64,000 nucleotides of DNA, from assembly GCA_902834055.1 (NCBI GenBank), contig CADFHB010000003.1, positions 5,524 through 69,523 on the forward strand, given 5' to 3'. Source of the DNA: Lactobacillaceae bacterium. GTDB lineage: Bacteria; Bacillota; Bacilli; Lactobacillales; Lactobacillaceae. This document shows positions 17,526-26,378 of the stretch, piece by piece. Under the pieces are notes generated by a model. The model did not search any database. It was given only the letters and a program-made list of their open reading frames with translations, and was not told the DNA's origin. The position numbers and the translations under genes were made by a program. The first letter of the stretch is position 1, and each line of letters begins with the position of its first letter.

Positions 17526-18453
17526 GTTAGCGGTAATCGACCTTGGCTCGAACTCGGTCCGGTTAAAAATCAGCACGATTTTAGAAGATGGCTCCGCGGT
17601 TGCTGAACAATACGTTAAGCGTTACGTTCGGTTGTCATCACAGATGGGCCCGGAAAAACTCCTTAAAGAAGCGCCGATGCAGCGGACACTGGCTGCCTTG
17701 CAGGAGTTTCGTGAAATTTGTGACCAGTATGACCATTTAAAGATCATGCCGGTTGCTACGGCCGCGGTCCGGCAGGCTAAAAACCAGCAGGAATTTCTGG
17801 ACCGGGTAAAGCAGACGACCGGTTTTGATATTCGGGTGATTTCCGGGGCCCAGGAAGCGTACTTGGACTACGTTGGCGTCAGCAACACCCTCCCCATTAA
17901 GGAGGGGTTGATTATCGATACCGGCGGAGCCAGCATGGAACTGGTGGGGGTTGATAACGGGGCGGCTGAAGAAACCGTCAGTATCCCCCTGGGCTCAGTC
18001 ATCCTTTCTCAACGGTACCGACTTGGTGACCAGGTCAATGCCGCGGACCTCTTTGACGCCATGGTGGAGGTGGACGAAGCCCTCTCACACCAACAGTGGT
18101 TGAGTCGCTTCCGGCGGACCAACATTGTGGCCCTCGGTGGTTGCAACCGGGCCCTGGCCAAAATTTACCGCTGGCGAAACGCGGTTGACAACTCACCGGC
18201 GCCCATCCATGGTCTGACGCTTTCTTCAAGTACCGCCTTTGGCATTATGCATGAGCTTCTCGAGCAAAACCGGACCGAGCGGGCGGCCATTCGGGGCGTC
18301 AATAAGGAACGGGCGGACGTAATTGTCGGTGGCCTGCTCCCGATGCTGGCCCTGATGCGTCAGTTGGCTATTGACGAGGTTAAATTTAGTAATAGTGGTT
18401 TACGGGAAGGGCTGTTATTTAAGTACCAGGAACGGCTCGTGGACTTTGGGTAG
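17509..18453 (+). CDS. ppx: Exopolyphosphatase / Ppx-GppA phosphatase (single-domain)
   Basis: A 314-residue Ppx/GppA enzyme expected to hydrolyse terminal phosphates from polyphosphate, or pppGpp to ppGpp. Its motifs are intact, unlike the protein encoded before ppk: VIDLGSNSVRL near residue 9, LIIDTGGASMELV near 135, and LGGCNRAL near 205. It lacks the C-terminal HD domain, as in short Ppx forms. It starts inside the ppk reading frame and is the last gene of the operon. Confidence 0.9.
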   Translation: MTKANKLAVIDLGSNSVRLKISTILEDGSAVAEQYVKRYVRLSSQMGPEKLLKEAPMQRTLAALQEFREICDQYDHLKIMPVATAAVRQAKNQQEFLDRVKQTTGFDIRVISGAQEAYLDYVGVSNTLPIKEGLIIDTGGASMELVGVDNGAAEETVSIPLGSVILSQRYRLGDQVNAADLFDAMVEVDEALSHQQWLSRFRRTNIVALGGCNRALAKIYRWRNAVDNSPAPIHGLTLSSSTAFGIMHELLEQNRTERAAIRGVNKERADVIVGGLLPMLALMRQLAIDEVKFSNSGLREGLLFKYQERLVDFG

Positions 18454-18572
18454 TTATTTACCTAATTTTACTAAAATTTACTAATTTTTTTAGTTAGTCT
18501 GTGCTACAATCAAGTTGAATGAAATGTAAGCGCCATTATTGATGGTGGTCGCTGTAGCAAGGAGGAAACAAG

Positions 18573-19568
18573 ATGGCAATTCTAGTTGCTGGTGGAGCTG
18601 GTTACATCGGTTCCCACATGGTTAAGAATTTAGTTGAACACGGTGAAGACGTCGTGGTTGCTGATAACTTATCAACGGGCCACCGGGATGCAATCAACCC
18701 CAAGGCCAAGTTTTATGAAGGTGATATCCGGGACCGGAAGTTCTTGGACAAAATCTTCGATAATGAAGATATTACGGCGGTGGTTCACTTTGCGGCCTTT
18801 TCAATTGTTCCGGAATCAATGAGCAAGCCGTTAAAGTACTTTGATAACAATACCGGTGGGATGATTACCCTTCTCGAAGCGATGCACGACCATGATATTA
18901 AGTACATCGTCTTTAGCTCAACGGCTGCTACTTACGGTGTCCCCGAGCACATGCCGATTAAGGAAACGGACCCGCAAAACCCAATTAACCCATACGGCCT
19001 GAGTAAGTTAATGATGGAAAAGATGATGGCATGGGCCGATAAGGCTTACGGGATTAAGTTCGTCGCCCTGCGGTACTTCAACGTGGCGGGGGCCGCTCCT
19101 GACGGGACGATTGGTGAAGACCACGGTCCTGAGACCCACCTGGTACCAATTATCTTACAAGTTGCCCAGGGCAAGCGGAAGGAACTGAGCATCTTTGGTG
19201 ACGATTACAACACGCCAGATGGTACTAATGTCCGGGATTACGTTCACGTCATGGACCTGACGGATGCCCACATTTTGGCAATCAAGTACCTGGAAGCTGG
19301 CAACAAGAGTAATGCCTTTAACCTCGGTTCATCGACCGGCTTTTCAAACAAGCAAATGTTGGAAGCGGCACGGGAAGTTACGGGCAAGCCAATTCCGGCT
19401 AAGATGGCACCACGGCGTCCAGGGGACCCTGATTCACTAGTTGCGGCTAGTGATAAGGCCCGCGAAGTACTGGGCTGGAAGCCAAAGTACGACGATGTGC
19501 ATGACATCATTGCAACGGCCTGGAAGTGGCACTCCACACACCCAAAGGGCTACGATGACCGCGATTAA
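18573..19568 (+). CDS. galE: UDP-glucose 4-epimerase
   Basis: GalE (331 residues) interconverts UDP-glucose and UDP-galactose using bound NAD. The Rossmann motif is [10 protein letters not shown] (7-16), and the short-chain-dehydrogenase pair is Tyr141 and Lys145 in YGLSK. It stands alone, with AAGGAGG before ATG and a leader that can fold (AGCGCCAT near 18529 with ATGGTGGTCGCT). It supplies galactose for polysaccharide or Leloir metabolism. galU and pgcA lie later in the window. Confidence 0.95.
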   Translation: MAILVAGGAGYIGSHMVKNLVEHGEDVVVADNLSTGHRDAINPKAKFYEGDIRDRKFLDKIFDNEDITAVVHFAAFSIVPESMSKPLKYFDNNTGGMITLLEAMHDHDIKYIVFSSTAATYGVPEHMPIKETDPQNPINPYGLSKLMMEKMMAWADKAYGIKFVALRYFNVAGAAPDGTIGEDHGPETHLVPIILQVAQGKRKELSIFGDDYNTPDGTNVRDYVHVMDLTDAHILAIKYLEAGNKSNAFNLGSSTGFSNKQMLEAAREVTGKPIPAKMAPRRPGDPDSLVAASDKAREVLGWKPKYDDVHDIIATAWKWHSTHPKGYDDRD

Positions 19569-19620
19569 TTAATTATCAAGATCGTGACAGGAGTCATTTA
19601 TGACTTCACGTTCACGCCAT

Positions 19621-19669
19621 AAATAGGCCTCTAGCGTTCGGTGGCTTTGCCGAGCACTAGAGGCCATTT
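19621..19669 (+). terminator. Hairpin-family terminator after galE
   Basis: GGCCTCTAGCGTTCGG pairs with CCGAGCACTAGAGGCC, flanked by AAAT and ATTT. It is one of five related hairpins in the window. The rest of the gap to tsaB (to 19791) holds a tail similar to the repeat at 53747-53940 and a weak promoter. Confidence 0.7.
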
Positions 19670-19791
19670 GTATACCGCGCTGTTCGCACTTTCTATAGGT
19701 GGTCGAGCTTACGTCATGGTACTTTTACTGCCTAGTGTCAAAAGCGGAGTGGGTGTGATAAGATGGTCTATGATTGAAAGGATGATCGATA

Positions 19792-20517
19792 ATGAAAGTA
19801 CTTGCCATTGATACCTCAAACCATCCCATGAGCGTGGCGGTGGTTGAAGATGACCAATTGTTAGCGACGACCACACTGAACATGGTCAGAAACCACAGTA
19901 TTTACTTAATGCCAACCATTAACAACCTGTTTGAACTGGTAAAGTGGCAACCCACTGATATCGACCGGGTAGTGGTAGCCCAAGGACCAGGGTCTTATAC
20001 CGGGATCCGGATTGCGGCCACAACGGCCAAAACCCTGGCAGAAACCCTCAACGTGGAACTAGTTGGGGTATCGAGTTTAGCCGTGGTTGCCAGAAACGTC
20101 CTGCCCGAAAGTGACCGAGTAATTGTTCCCTTCTTCGATGCCCGGCGGGGGAACGTCTTTGCGGGAGCCTACCAGTGGCAGGATGGTCAACTGGTTAACC
20201 TAATCAAAGACCAGCACCTGGCAATGGCGACCCTTTTGGACCAACTTGCGGCCGTTGAACGGCCGGTGACGTTGGTTGGCCACTTGACTAAGAAAATTAG
20301 TGACCAATTTGAACAATTGCCGGCCAATGTGAGCCTGGCACCGCGGGCCTATGGGATCCCATCGACTTACCAACTGGCCTTAGACGGGGAGAAGTTACCA
20401 GCCGTTAAAGAAATTGACCCGTTTGTGCCCCACTACTTACGGATTACAGAGGCGGAAGCCAACTGGCAAAAACTACATCCAGGAGAAACTAGAAAGAATT
20501 ATGTTCGAGAAGTTTAA
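19792..20517 (+). CDS. tsaB: tRNA t6A biosynthesis protein TsaB
   Basis: TsaB (241 residues) is the actin-like partner that activates TsaD in making N6-threonylcarbamoyladenosine at tRNA position 37. It begins MKVLAIDTSNHPMSVAVVED and has the VAQGPGSYTGIRI motif near residue 62 and VPFFDARRGNVFAG near 112. It is the first gene of tsaB-rimI-tsaD. Length is normal. Confidence 0.93.
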   Translation: MKVLAIDTSNHPMSVAVVEDDQLLATTTLNMVRNHSIYLMPTINNLFELVKWQPTDIDRVVVAQGPGSYTGIRIAATTAKTLAETLNVELVGVSSLAVVARNVLPESDRVIVPFFDARRGNVFAGAYQWQDGQLVNLIKDQHLAMATLLDQLAAVERPVTLVGHLTKKISDQFEQLPANVSLAPRAYGIPSTYQLALDGEKLPAVKEIDPFVPHYLRITEAEANWQKLHPGETRKNYVREV

Positions 20518-21064
20518 GTCGTGGTACCGCTGTAACGTTAATGCCCGTCACCAGCCCTTTCTCGACTATAGTCGGCGCTTGATTATGATTGGTGGTCACC
20601 ACTATACCGTTCGGCAGGCACGCGATAGTGATATCAATGAGCTGGTCACGATTGAAAAGCAAATATACGGGACTGCACCGTGGAGCTATGCGGCTTTTCA
20701 GCTTGAATTGAGCCGGCACCACGACCGCTTGTACATTGTTGTCGAGCACCATGACCAGGTAGTGGGGTTCATCGGCATGGCGGTAGATTGGTACCGGCTT
20801 GATCTTCATATTACCAACATTGGAATTACACCTGCGTGGCAAAAGTGTGGGGTGGGGACCTATCTGATTAAGACGGCAATTGCCTATGCCCGCCACCTCC
20901 AGCTTCATTCGCTAAGCCTGGAAGTCCGGGTTCATAACCTTGTTGCCCGTCACCTCTATGAGCAGCTGGGTTTTCGCGAACAACACATCAAGCGGCGCTA
21001 TTATCTGGATAACCATGAGGATGCCGTTGATATGCAGGCAGATTTACTGAGTAGAGGAGAGTAA
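20501..21064 (+). CDS. rimI: Ribosomal protein S18-alanine N-acetyltransferase-like GNAT (RimI)
   Basis: A GNAT acetyltransferase of 187 residues from the ATG at 20501. Upstream in-frame codons overlap tsaB deeply and read as noise, while MFEKFKSWY resembles the N-terminus of lactobacillus homologues. The acetyl-CoA loop is in [17 protein letters not shown], followed by the [19 protein letters not shown] motif. RimI acetylates the N-terminal alanine of S18 in E. coli; the substrate here is assumed. It sits between tsaB and tsaD, its usual place. Confidence 0.88.
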   Translation: MFEKFKSWYRCNVNARHQPFLDYSRRLIMIGGHHYTVRQARDSDINELVTIEKQIYGTAPWSYAAFQLELSRHHDRLYIVVEHHDQVVGFIGMAVDWYRLDLHITNIGITPAWQKCGVGTYLIKTAIAYARHLQLHSLSLEVRVHNLVARHLYEQLGFREQHIKRRYYLDNHEDAVDMQADLLSRGE

Positions 21065-21066
21065 TA

Positions 21067-22092
21067 ATGGCAGAACGAAACTTAATTCTTGCCTTTGAGA
21101 CAAGTTGTGATGAAACCAGTGTGGCGGTGATTGAAAACGGCACGAAGATCTTGAGTAACATCGTGGCCACCCAGATCGATAGCCACCAACGGTTTGGTGG
21201 GGTGGTTCCAGAAGTTGCCAGCCGTCACCATATTGAATGGATCACCCGGTGCATCGACCAGGCACTGGAAGAAGCCAGCGTCGGTTATAGCGACCTGACT
21301 GCGGTGGCCGTGACGTATGGCCCCGGTTTGGTGGGGTCATTGCTAGTGGGGGTTACGGCAGCCAAGGTCGTCGCCTGGGCCCACCAGTTGCCCCTGATCC
21401 CGGTTAACCACATGGCTGGTCACCTGTATGCCGCCCGCTTTGTCGGTGCGTTCAAGTACCCACAGATGGCGTTACTAGTTTCGGGTGGACATACCGAACT
21501 GGTTTACATGCCGCGTGAACATGAATATAAAATCATTGGTGAAACCCGTGATGACGCGGCCGGTGAGGCTTACGATAAGATTGGCCGGGTCCTGGGGGTT
21601 AACTATCCTGCTGGGAAGACGATTGATGAGTGGGCGGCCCAGGGCCACGACACCTTCCATTTCCCACGGGCGATGGAAAAGGAAGATAACTTGGACTTTA
21701 GTTTTAGTGGGCTCAAGAGTGCCTTTATCAACACGGTTCATAATGCTGACCAGCGGGGCGAGAAGCTCAATAAGTATGACCTGGCGGCCAGTTTTCAACA
21801 GAGTGTCGTTGATGTCTTAGCAGAAAAGACAATGCGGGCGTTGACTGAGTACCCGGTTGAGCAGTTAATCCTTGCTGGTGGGGTGGCTGCTAACCATGGC
21901 TTACGGCAGCGGTTGGACCATGATATGCGTGCATACCACCCGACAGTGACAATGCTCCAAGCACCACTGAAGTTATGTGGTGATAACGCTGCGATGATCG
22001 GCGCGGCGGGTTACATTAACTACCAGCATGGTGACCGGGCCGGTTGGGACCTGAATGCTGAACCGGGGCTGATGTTTGACCGTATGAAATAG
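21067..22092 (+). CDS. tsaD: tRNA threonylcarbamoyladenosine transferase TsaD
   Basis: TsaD (341 residues) transfers threonylcarbamoyl to A37 of ANN-decoding tRNAs together with TsaB and TsaE. The metal-binding motif is HMAGH (His115, His119), with [12 protein letters not shown] at the N-terminus, [10 protein letters not shown] near 140 and [12 protein letters not shown] near 275. It begins two bases after rimI and a strong terminator follows. Confidence 0.96.
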   Translation: MAERNLILAFETSCDETSVAVIENGTKILSNIVATQIDSHQRFGGVVPEVASRHHIEWITRCIDQALEEASVGYSDLTAVAVTYGPGLVGSLLVGVTAAKVVAWAHQLPLIPVNHMAGHLYAARFVGAFKYPQMALLVSGGHTELVYMPREHEYKIIGETRDDAAGEAYDKIGRVLGVNYPAGKTIDEWAAQGHDTFHFPRAMEKEDNLDFSFSGLKSAFINTVHNADQRGEKLNKYDLAASFQQSVVDVLAEKTMRALTEYPVEQLILAGGVAANHGLRQRLDHDMRAYHPTVTMLQAPLKLCGDNAAMIGAAGYINYQHGDRAGWDLNAEPGLMFDRMK

Positions 22093-22116
22093 GATTAACA
22101 AGTAGATAAGAAACAT

Positions 22117-22163
22117 AAATGACCCCTAGAGACGGTAAACCGACCGAACTCTAGGGGTCATTT
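22117..22163. terminator. Bidirectional terminator between tsaD and proC
   Basis: AAATGACCCCTAGAG and CTCTAGGGGTCATTT form a perfect 15-bp stem between two convergent genes. The A and T flanks serve both strands. Confidence 0.85.
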
Positions 22164-22195
22164 AAATATGGTGTCATATAGCATACTAGGTTGAA

Positions 22196-22963
22196 CTACT
22201 GGTTAGCTTTATTAACTGCATCGATCACAGCGTAACGAAAGCCAGCTTTTTCGAGGGCCTCAACACCACGGATGGTTGTGCCACCCGGTGAAGTAACCTG
22301 GTCACGGAGCTGGCTGGGGGTGAGCTTGCTTTGTGCCGCTAAGGTCCCACTCCCCTTGACCATGCTGGCGATGAGTTGGTAGGCTGTCGACCGGTCTAAA
22401 CCATACTTGACCGCGGCGTCGCCCAGCGCATCCATAAAGACGTCAACAAAGGCTGGACCACATCCCCCAACTACGCCGACGATGCTGAGCTGGTCTTCAT
22501 TAACGGGCACCAGGTCGCCCAACTGGCTAAGAACGTGGGTGACCTGGTCGTAAGCGGGAGCCGGCAGGTCATTGGCCAAAGCGAGGCCGATCGTTCCCGC
22601 ACCCACGGCAACCGGCGTGTTCGGAATAATTGCCGCCACGGGGTTGTCCGGGAGAATCGCCTTGATGTCCGCAATTTTTATCCCGGCTGCGGCCGATATA
22701 ATGACCGTTTGCCGACCCAAGGAGGTAAAGCCCTTAACGATACTGATCGTGATTGCTGCCGGTGTGGTTAGGATAACCACGTCTGGGTGTTGACTGATGA
22801 CTTCTTCGGCGGTGCGGTAAAGTGGGAAACCAGCTTCTTTAGCAAAGGCACTGACCCGGGGATTAGTGGGGTTCATCCCCGCTACCTCGTCGTGCTTGCT
22901 CCTTAACAGCCCCTTGATAATCGCCGTCCCCATATTACCGACGCCAACAACCGTAACTTTCAT
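22196..22963 (-). CDS. proC: Pyrroline-5-carboxylate reductase
   Basis: ProC (255 residues) reduces pyrroline-5-carboxylate to proline, the last step of proline synthesis. The NAD(P) motif is VGVGNMGTAIIKGL (6-19), and the C-terminal substrate motif TSPGGTTIRGVEALE is present, as is GCGPAFVDVFMDAL. The call over other reductases rests on that C-terminal motif. It is a single gene, divergent from the T-box operon. Confidence 0.93.
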   Translation of the reverse strand: MKVTVVGVGNMGTAIIKGLLRSKHDEVAGMNPTNPRVSAFAKEAGFPLYRTAEEVISQHPDVVILTTPAAITISIVKGFTSLGRQTVIISAAAGIKIADIKAILPDNPVAAIIPNTPVAVGAGTIGLALANDLPAPAYDQVTHVLSQLGDLVPVNEDQLSIVGVVGGCGPAFVDVFMDALGDAAVKYGLDRSTAYQLIASMVKGSGTLAAQSKLTPSQLRDQVTSPGGTTIRGVEALEKAGFRYAVIDAVNKANQ

Positions 22964-23034
22964 AATGGAAACCTCCTAACTGATAGCTTAATTGTACAAT
23001 AGAACCGGTTCATTGGGAAAATTCTGAGAAAGTA

Positions 23035-23063
23035 TTGACATAAAATTAAAGAAAGATTAGAAT
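23035..23063 (+). promoter_or_regulatory. Consensus promoter of the T-box operon
   Basis: TTGACA (23035-23040), a 17-bp spacer and TAGAAT (23058-23063) are near-ideal. Transcription should start near 23070, at the 5' end of the T-box leader. Confidence 0.8.
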
Positions 23064-23069
23064 ACCGTT

Positions 23070-23330
23070 AATGATATTTGAGCGAACGGCAGATGAGTAC
23101 TTATTTAGCAGTGCTAAGAGAGCCCCTACTTGGTGAGAAGGGGTCACGGCAAATGAGGAAGATGGTCTGCTATTAGTTTTTGTTGGTGAACAAGTGCAAA
23201 CCAGCAACGGTCAAGTCCCGTTAGCGACTCTAAGTTGTTTGACTTATTGAGGCTGTCACTGCGAAGTGGCGGTAAATTAAGGTGGTAAAACGGGTGCTCT
23301 CGTCCTTTTGTGGATGGGGGCCCTTTTTAG
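23070..23330 (+). promoter_or_regulatory. T-box riboswitch leader (tRNA-sensing), possibly methionine class
   Basis: This 260-base leader has a stem I with GCAGA/TCTGC at its base, TGA/GAT K-turn-like bases, an AAGAGAG bulge and the TTGGTGAGAA apical loop. The T-box itself is TTAAGGTGGTAAAACGGG (about 23277-23294). The terminator follows at 23292-23328 (CTCTCGTCC with GGATGGGGG, then CCCTTTTT). In stem I a candidate specifier ATG lies at 23153-23155, followed by a purine, which would mean uncharged tRNA-Met is sensed. Reading AAT one base earlier (Asn) cannot be excluded. The leader fills the 385-base gap between proC and the omega-amidase gene. Confidence 0.8.
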
Positions 23331-23348
23331 TTAACGAGGTGTATTAAG

Positions 23349-24134
23349 ATGAAAATAAAAGTGGCACTAGCACAATTTAATGTTCAATTTGCCGACCCAG
23401 CAGCAAACCGGCACCGGATAGCTGAATTAACGGCCCAGGCGGCCATGGTCGGCGCCGATGTGGTTGTTTTCCCTGAAATGTGGAATACCGGCTACGCACT
23501 TGACCAGCTTGACCAGTTAGCCGATGAGGACGGTAAGGCGACTACCGAACTATTTTACCGGCTTGCCCGCGAAAACCAGGTTGGGATCGTTGGTGGGTCG
23601 GTTGCCGTAAAGGAAAACGGTCACTTTTACAACCGGACCCTGGTGGTTGACTCCCTTGGCCAAGTGGTTGGTCAATATGATAAGGTCCACCTCTTCCGGC
23701 TGATGAATGAGCACCGGTACTTGGCGGCCGGTGACCAGGAAAACTACTTCCGCCTGGCGGGGGCGTCGAGCGCTAGTTTTATCTGCTACGACCTTCGCTT
23801 CCCCGAGTGGGTACGGACCGTGGCTCGTCATGGTGCAGCAGTTCTTTATTTCCCAGCGGAATGGCCGGATGTCCGGATCCCTCAGTGGGAGATGCTGTTA
23901 AAGGCCCGGGCGATTGAAAACCAGGCCTTTGTGGTCGCCGTCAACCGGGTGGGGGATGATCCGGATAACCACTTTAACGGCCACTCACTGGCGATTGACC
24001 CCCTTGGCCGGGTCATCGCTGATGCGGGTGAAGAGGATGGCATTACGTATGCTGAACTAGACCTTGACCAGTTGGCGATGGTCCGGGGACCGATTCCCGT
24101 GTTTGCTGACCGTCGTCCAGAACTATATAAATAA
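23349..24134 (+). CDS. Carbon-nitrogen hydrolase, omega-amidase type (MtnU/NIT2-like)
   Basis: A 261-residue nitrilase-superfamily amidase with a full Glu-Lys-Cys triad: Glu43 in FPEMW, Lys112 in YDKVHLF, Cys146 in ICYDLRFPEW. Close families hydrolyse alpha-ketoglutaramate or alpha-ketosuccinamate. These are by-products when glutamine or asparagine is the amino donor of a transaminase. The next gene is such a transaminase, the same pairing as mtnU-mtnE in Bacillus methionine salvage. It is first in the T-box operon. The substrate is inferred from family and context. Confidence 0.82.
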   Translation: MKIKVALAQFNVQFADPAANRHRIAELTAQAAMVGADVVVFPEMWNTGYALDQLDQLADEDGKATTELFYRLARENQVGIVGGSVAVKENGHFYNRTLVVDSLGQVVGQYDKVHLFRLMNEHRYLAAGDQENYFRLAGASSASFICYDLRFPEWVRTVARHGAAVLYFPAEWPDVRIPQWEMLLKARAIENQAFVVAVNRVGDDPDNHFNGHSLAIDPLGRVIADAGEEDGITYAELDLDQLAMVRGPIPVFADRRPELYK

Positions 24135-24154
24135 AAGAGAAAAGGGGAATTGAG

Positions 24155-25333
24155 ATGGAATTTCAACAATCAAAGCTACTCGACACCTTACCAAAACAAT
24201 TTTTTGCCAGCCTGGTGGCAAAGGTTAACCACAAGATTGCGTCCGGGGTGGACGTAATTAACTTGGGGCAGGGGAACCCCGACAAGCCAACCCCTGACTA
24301 CATTGTTAAATCGACCCAGAAGTGGGTGGCCGATCCAGCAACTCACAAATACTCACCCTTCCAAGGCCTGCCAGAATTTAAAACAGCCGCCGCTGACTTC
24401 TATGCCGAAAAGTACGGTGCCCATTTCGATCCGGAACAGGAAGTGGCAATCTTGGGCGGGTCCAAGATTGGCCTGGTTGAATTACCCTGGGCGTTGATGA
24501 ACCCTGGAGATACCTACCTACTACCAGATCCCGGTTATCCAGATTACTTCTCTGGTGCCGCCCTCGGCGAGGTTAAGTTTGAAACCGTACCGTTGTTAGC
24601 AGAAAATAACTTTTTACCGGACCTCAAGGCAATTCCAGAAGCGGTCGCCAAGCGGGCCAAGTTTTTCTACCTGAACTATCCGAACAACCCTACCGGGGCC
24701 GTAGCAACGAAGGAGTTTTATGCGGAGCTAGTGGCCTGGGCGAAGAAGTATCACGTCGGTATCATTAGTGACTTCGCCTACGGTGCTCTGGGCTTTGAAG
24801 GCCAGGCTCCGCTTAGCTTCATGCAGACACCGGGGGCTAAGGACGTGGGGATTGAGTTCTATACCTTCTCCAAGACCTTTAACATGGCCGGCTGGCGGGT
24901 CGCCTTTGCGGTTGGTAACAAGGACATTATTGGGGCCTTGAACTTGATCCAAGACCACCTCTTTGTTAGCCTCTTCCCCGCTCTTCAGCGGGCCGCAATC
25001 GATGCCTTAAAGGACCCCCAGCGGGATGGTGAGATTGCCAAAATCGTTGGCCGCTATGAAGAACGGCGCAATGCCTTCGTGGATGCGGCCGAAAAGATCG
25101 GCTGGCACGCTTTCGTTCCTAAGGGGACCTTCTATGCTTGGATGCCAGTGCCAAAGGGGTACACTAGTGAATCCTTTGCCGACCTATTATTGGACAAGGC
25201 CGGCGTTGCGGTTGCTCCTGGTAATGGCTTCGGCGAGCATGGTGAAGGTTACGTCCGGATTGGGCTATTGATTGAGCCCGCCCGTCTGAAAGAGGCCGTT
25301 GCCCGGGTCGCTAAGTTGCACTTGTTTGATTAG
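24155..25333 (+). CDS. PLP-dependent class I/II aminotransferase (MtnE-like)
   Basis: This 392-residue fold-type I aminotransferase binds PLP through Lys240 in YTFSKTFNMAGWRV. It also shows the NYPNNPTGAVA loop near 174, SDFAYG near 205 and the C-terminal YVRIGLL with its carboxylate-binding Arg. Together with the upstream omega-amidase it resembles MtnE, which converts 2-keto-4-methylthiobutyrate to methionine with Gln as donor. Aromatic or broad-specificity aminotransferases look similar, so the substrate is not certain. It starts 20 bases after the amidase gene. Confidence 0.8.
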   Translation: MEFQQSKLLDTLPKQFFASLVAKVNHKIASGVDVINLGQGNPDKPTPDYIVKSTQKWVADPATHKYSPFQGLPEFKTAAADFYAEKYGAHFDPEQEVAILGGSKIGLVELPWALMNPGDTYLLPDPGYPDYFSGAALGEVKFETVPLLAENNFLPDLKAIPEAVAKRAKFFYLNYPNNPTGAVATKEFYAELVAWAKKYHVGIISDFAYGALGFEGQAPLSFMQTPGAKDVGIEFYTFSKTFNMAGWRVAFAVGNKDIIGALNLIQDHLFVSLFPALQRAAIDALKDPQRDGEIAKIVGRYEERRNAFVDAAEKIGWHAFVPKGTFYAWMPVPKGYTSESFADLLLDKAGVAVAPGNGFGEHGEGYVRIGLLIEPARLKEAVARVAKLHLFD

Positions 25334-25351
25334 ACTAAGGGGGAATTAAGT

Positions 25352-26314
25352 ATGACATTAAAGTATACAGTTTTAGGTGCTGGGGCAATGGGACTGCGTT
25401 TTGGCGTCCTGCTCCAGGAAGTGGCTGGTGCTAAGGTTGACTTTGTTGATAACTGGGCACCGCAAGTTACGACGATTCAAAAGCAGGGGGGCGTTTACGT
25501 TTCCCGGGACCATGAAAACCGCCACCTGGTACCAATTAACATCTATTCGCCAGAAGACTACCAAGGTGACCCGGACGTCTTCATCGTCTTTGCCAAGCAA
25601 ATGACGTTAGCGGACCTTTTGAAACGCAGTGCCCACTTCTTCCATCCGGACCACCAGTACGTCTTCTCCGGCATGAATGGGATGGGACACATTGAAAAGA
25701 TTAACCAGTACTTCCCTAAAGAACACGTCGTGGCCGGGACCTGCCTAATTGGAACGGTGCTCAATAAAGCGGGGGATGTTGACTTTATCGGTAAATCCGG
25801 TGCCGGGTCAATTAACCTGGCCGCGCAGACCGGGCAGGCGGATGAGCGGGTCAAGGAGATTGTGGCGGACTTCACCACTGCCAACATTAACCCCCACCTA
25901 AATGACAATTTCCTGGGGACTTTGATGACCAAGGTTGTCTTTAACTCCGTGATTAACACGATTTGTACGCTGTTTGAGATTCAAATGGGGCAGTTCATCG
26001 ACTACCCCGGCGCAGAAAAGTTAGGCAAACAGCTAATCAACGAGGCCTTTGACGTTGCTGAACGGGCGGGCATCCAGTTACTCAGTACCCGGGAAGAAGA
26101 ATGGCAAACGATTAAGTACGTCAGTGAGGTAACGAACCCGCTGCATTACCCATCAATGTATCAAGATATGTCTAAGGGCCGTCTTACTGAGGTTGACTAC
26201 ATTAATGGTTACATTTATGACCTGGGAAAGAAATATAATTATGAGGCCAGCACGCATGACTTCTTGCGTAACCTGGTCCACCTTGCTGAAAACACCCGCA
26301 AGTTCCGCAAGTAA
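25352..26314 (+). CDS. Ketopantoate reductase (PanE)-family 2-ketoacid reductase
   Basis: A 320-residue NAD(P)H-dependent reductase with the N-terminal motif GAGAMG (9-14). The catalytic Lys194 is in TKVVFNSVINTICTL and Glu280 in GRLTEVDYINGY. The family includes PanE (pantothenate synthesis) and the D-2-hydroxyacid dehydrogenases of lactic acid bacteria that reduce branched-chain or methionine-derived keto acids. Being third in an operon with an aminotransferase and omega-amidase, and with no other pantothenate gene nearby, a hydroxyacid dehydrogenase role fits better. That choice is inference. Confidence 0.75.
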   Translation: MTLKYTVLGAGAMGLRFGVLLQEVAGAKVDFVDNWAPQVTTIQKQGGVYVSRDHENRHLVPINIYSPEDYQGDPDVFIVFAKQMTLADLLKRSAHFFHPDHQYVFSGMNGMGHIEKINQYFPKEHVVAGTCLIGTVLNKAGDVDFIGKSGAGSINLAAQTGQADERVKEIVADFTTANINPHLNDNFLGTLMTKVVFNSVINTICTLFEIQMGQFIDYPGAEKLGKQLINEAFDVAERAGIQLLSTREEEWQTIKYVSEVTNPLHYPSMYQDMSKGRLTEVDYINGYIYDLGKKYNYEASTHDFLRNLVHLAENTRKFRK

Positions 26315-26315
26315 A

Positions 26316-26372
26316 TAAAAAGGTAGGAGGCTGAGACCCGTGGGTAACGGGACGAAGCCTCCTGCCTTTTTT
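26316..26372 (+). terminator. Terminator of the T-box operon
   Basis: AAAAAGGTAGGAGGCT pairs with AGCCTCCTGCCTTTTTT around a GC-rich inner hairpin. It separates the operon from the convergent ABC-F gene and could work in both directions. Confidence 0.85.
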
Positions 26373-26378
26373 GAAATT

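Noticed and set aside
18523..18560. Foldable leader of galE as a riboswitch
   Set aside because: Only a single short hairpin is present, with no conserved ligand-binding motif or terminator switch.
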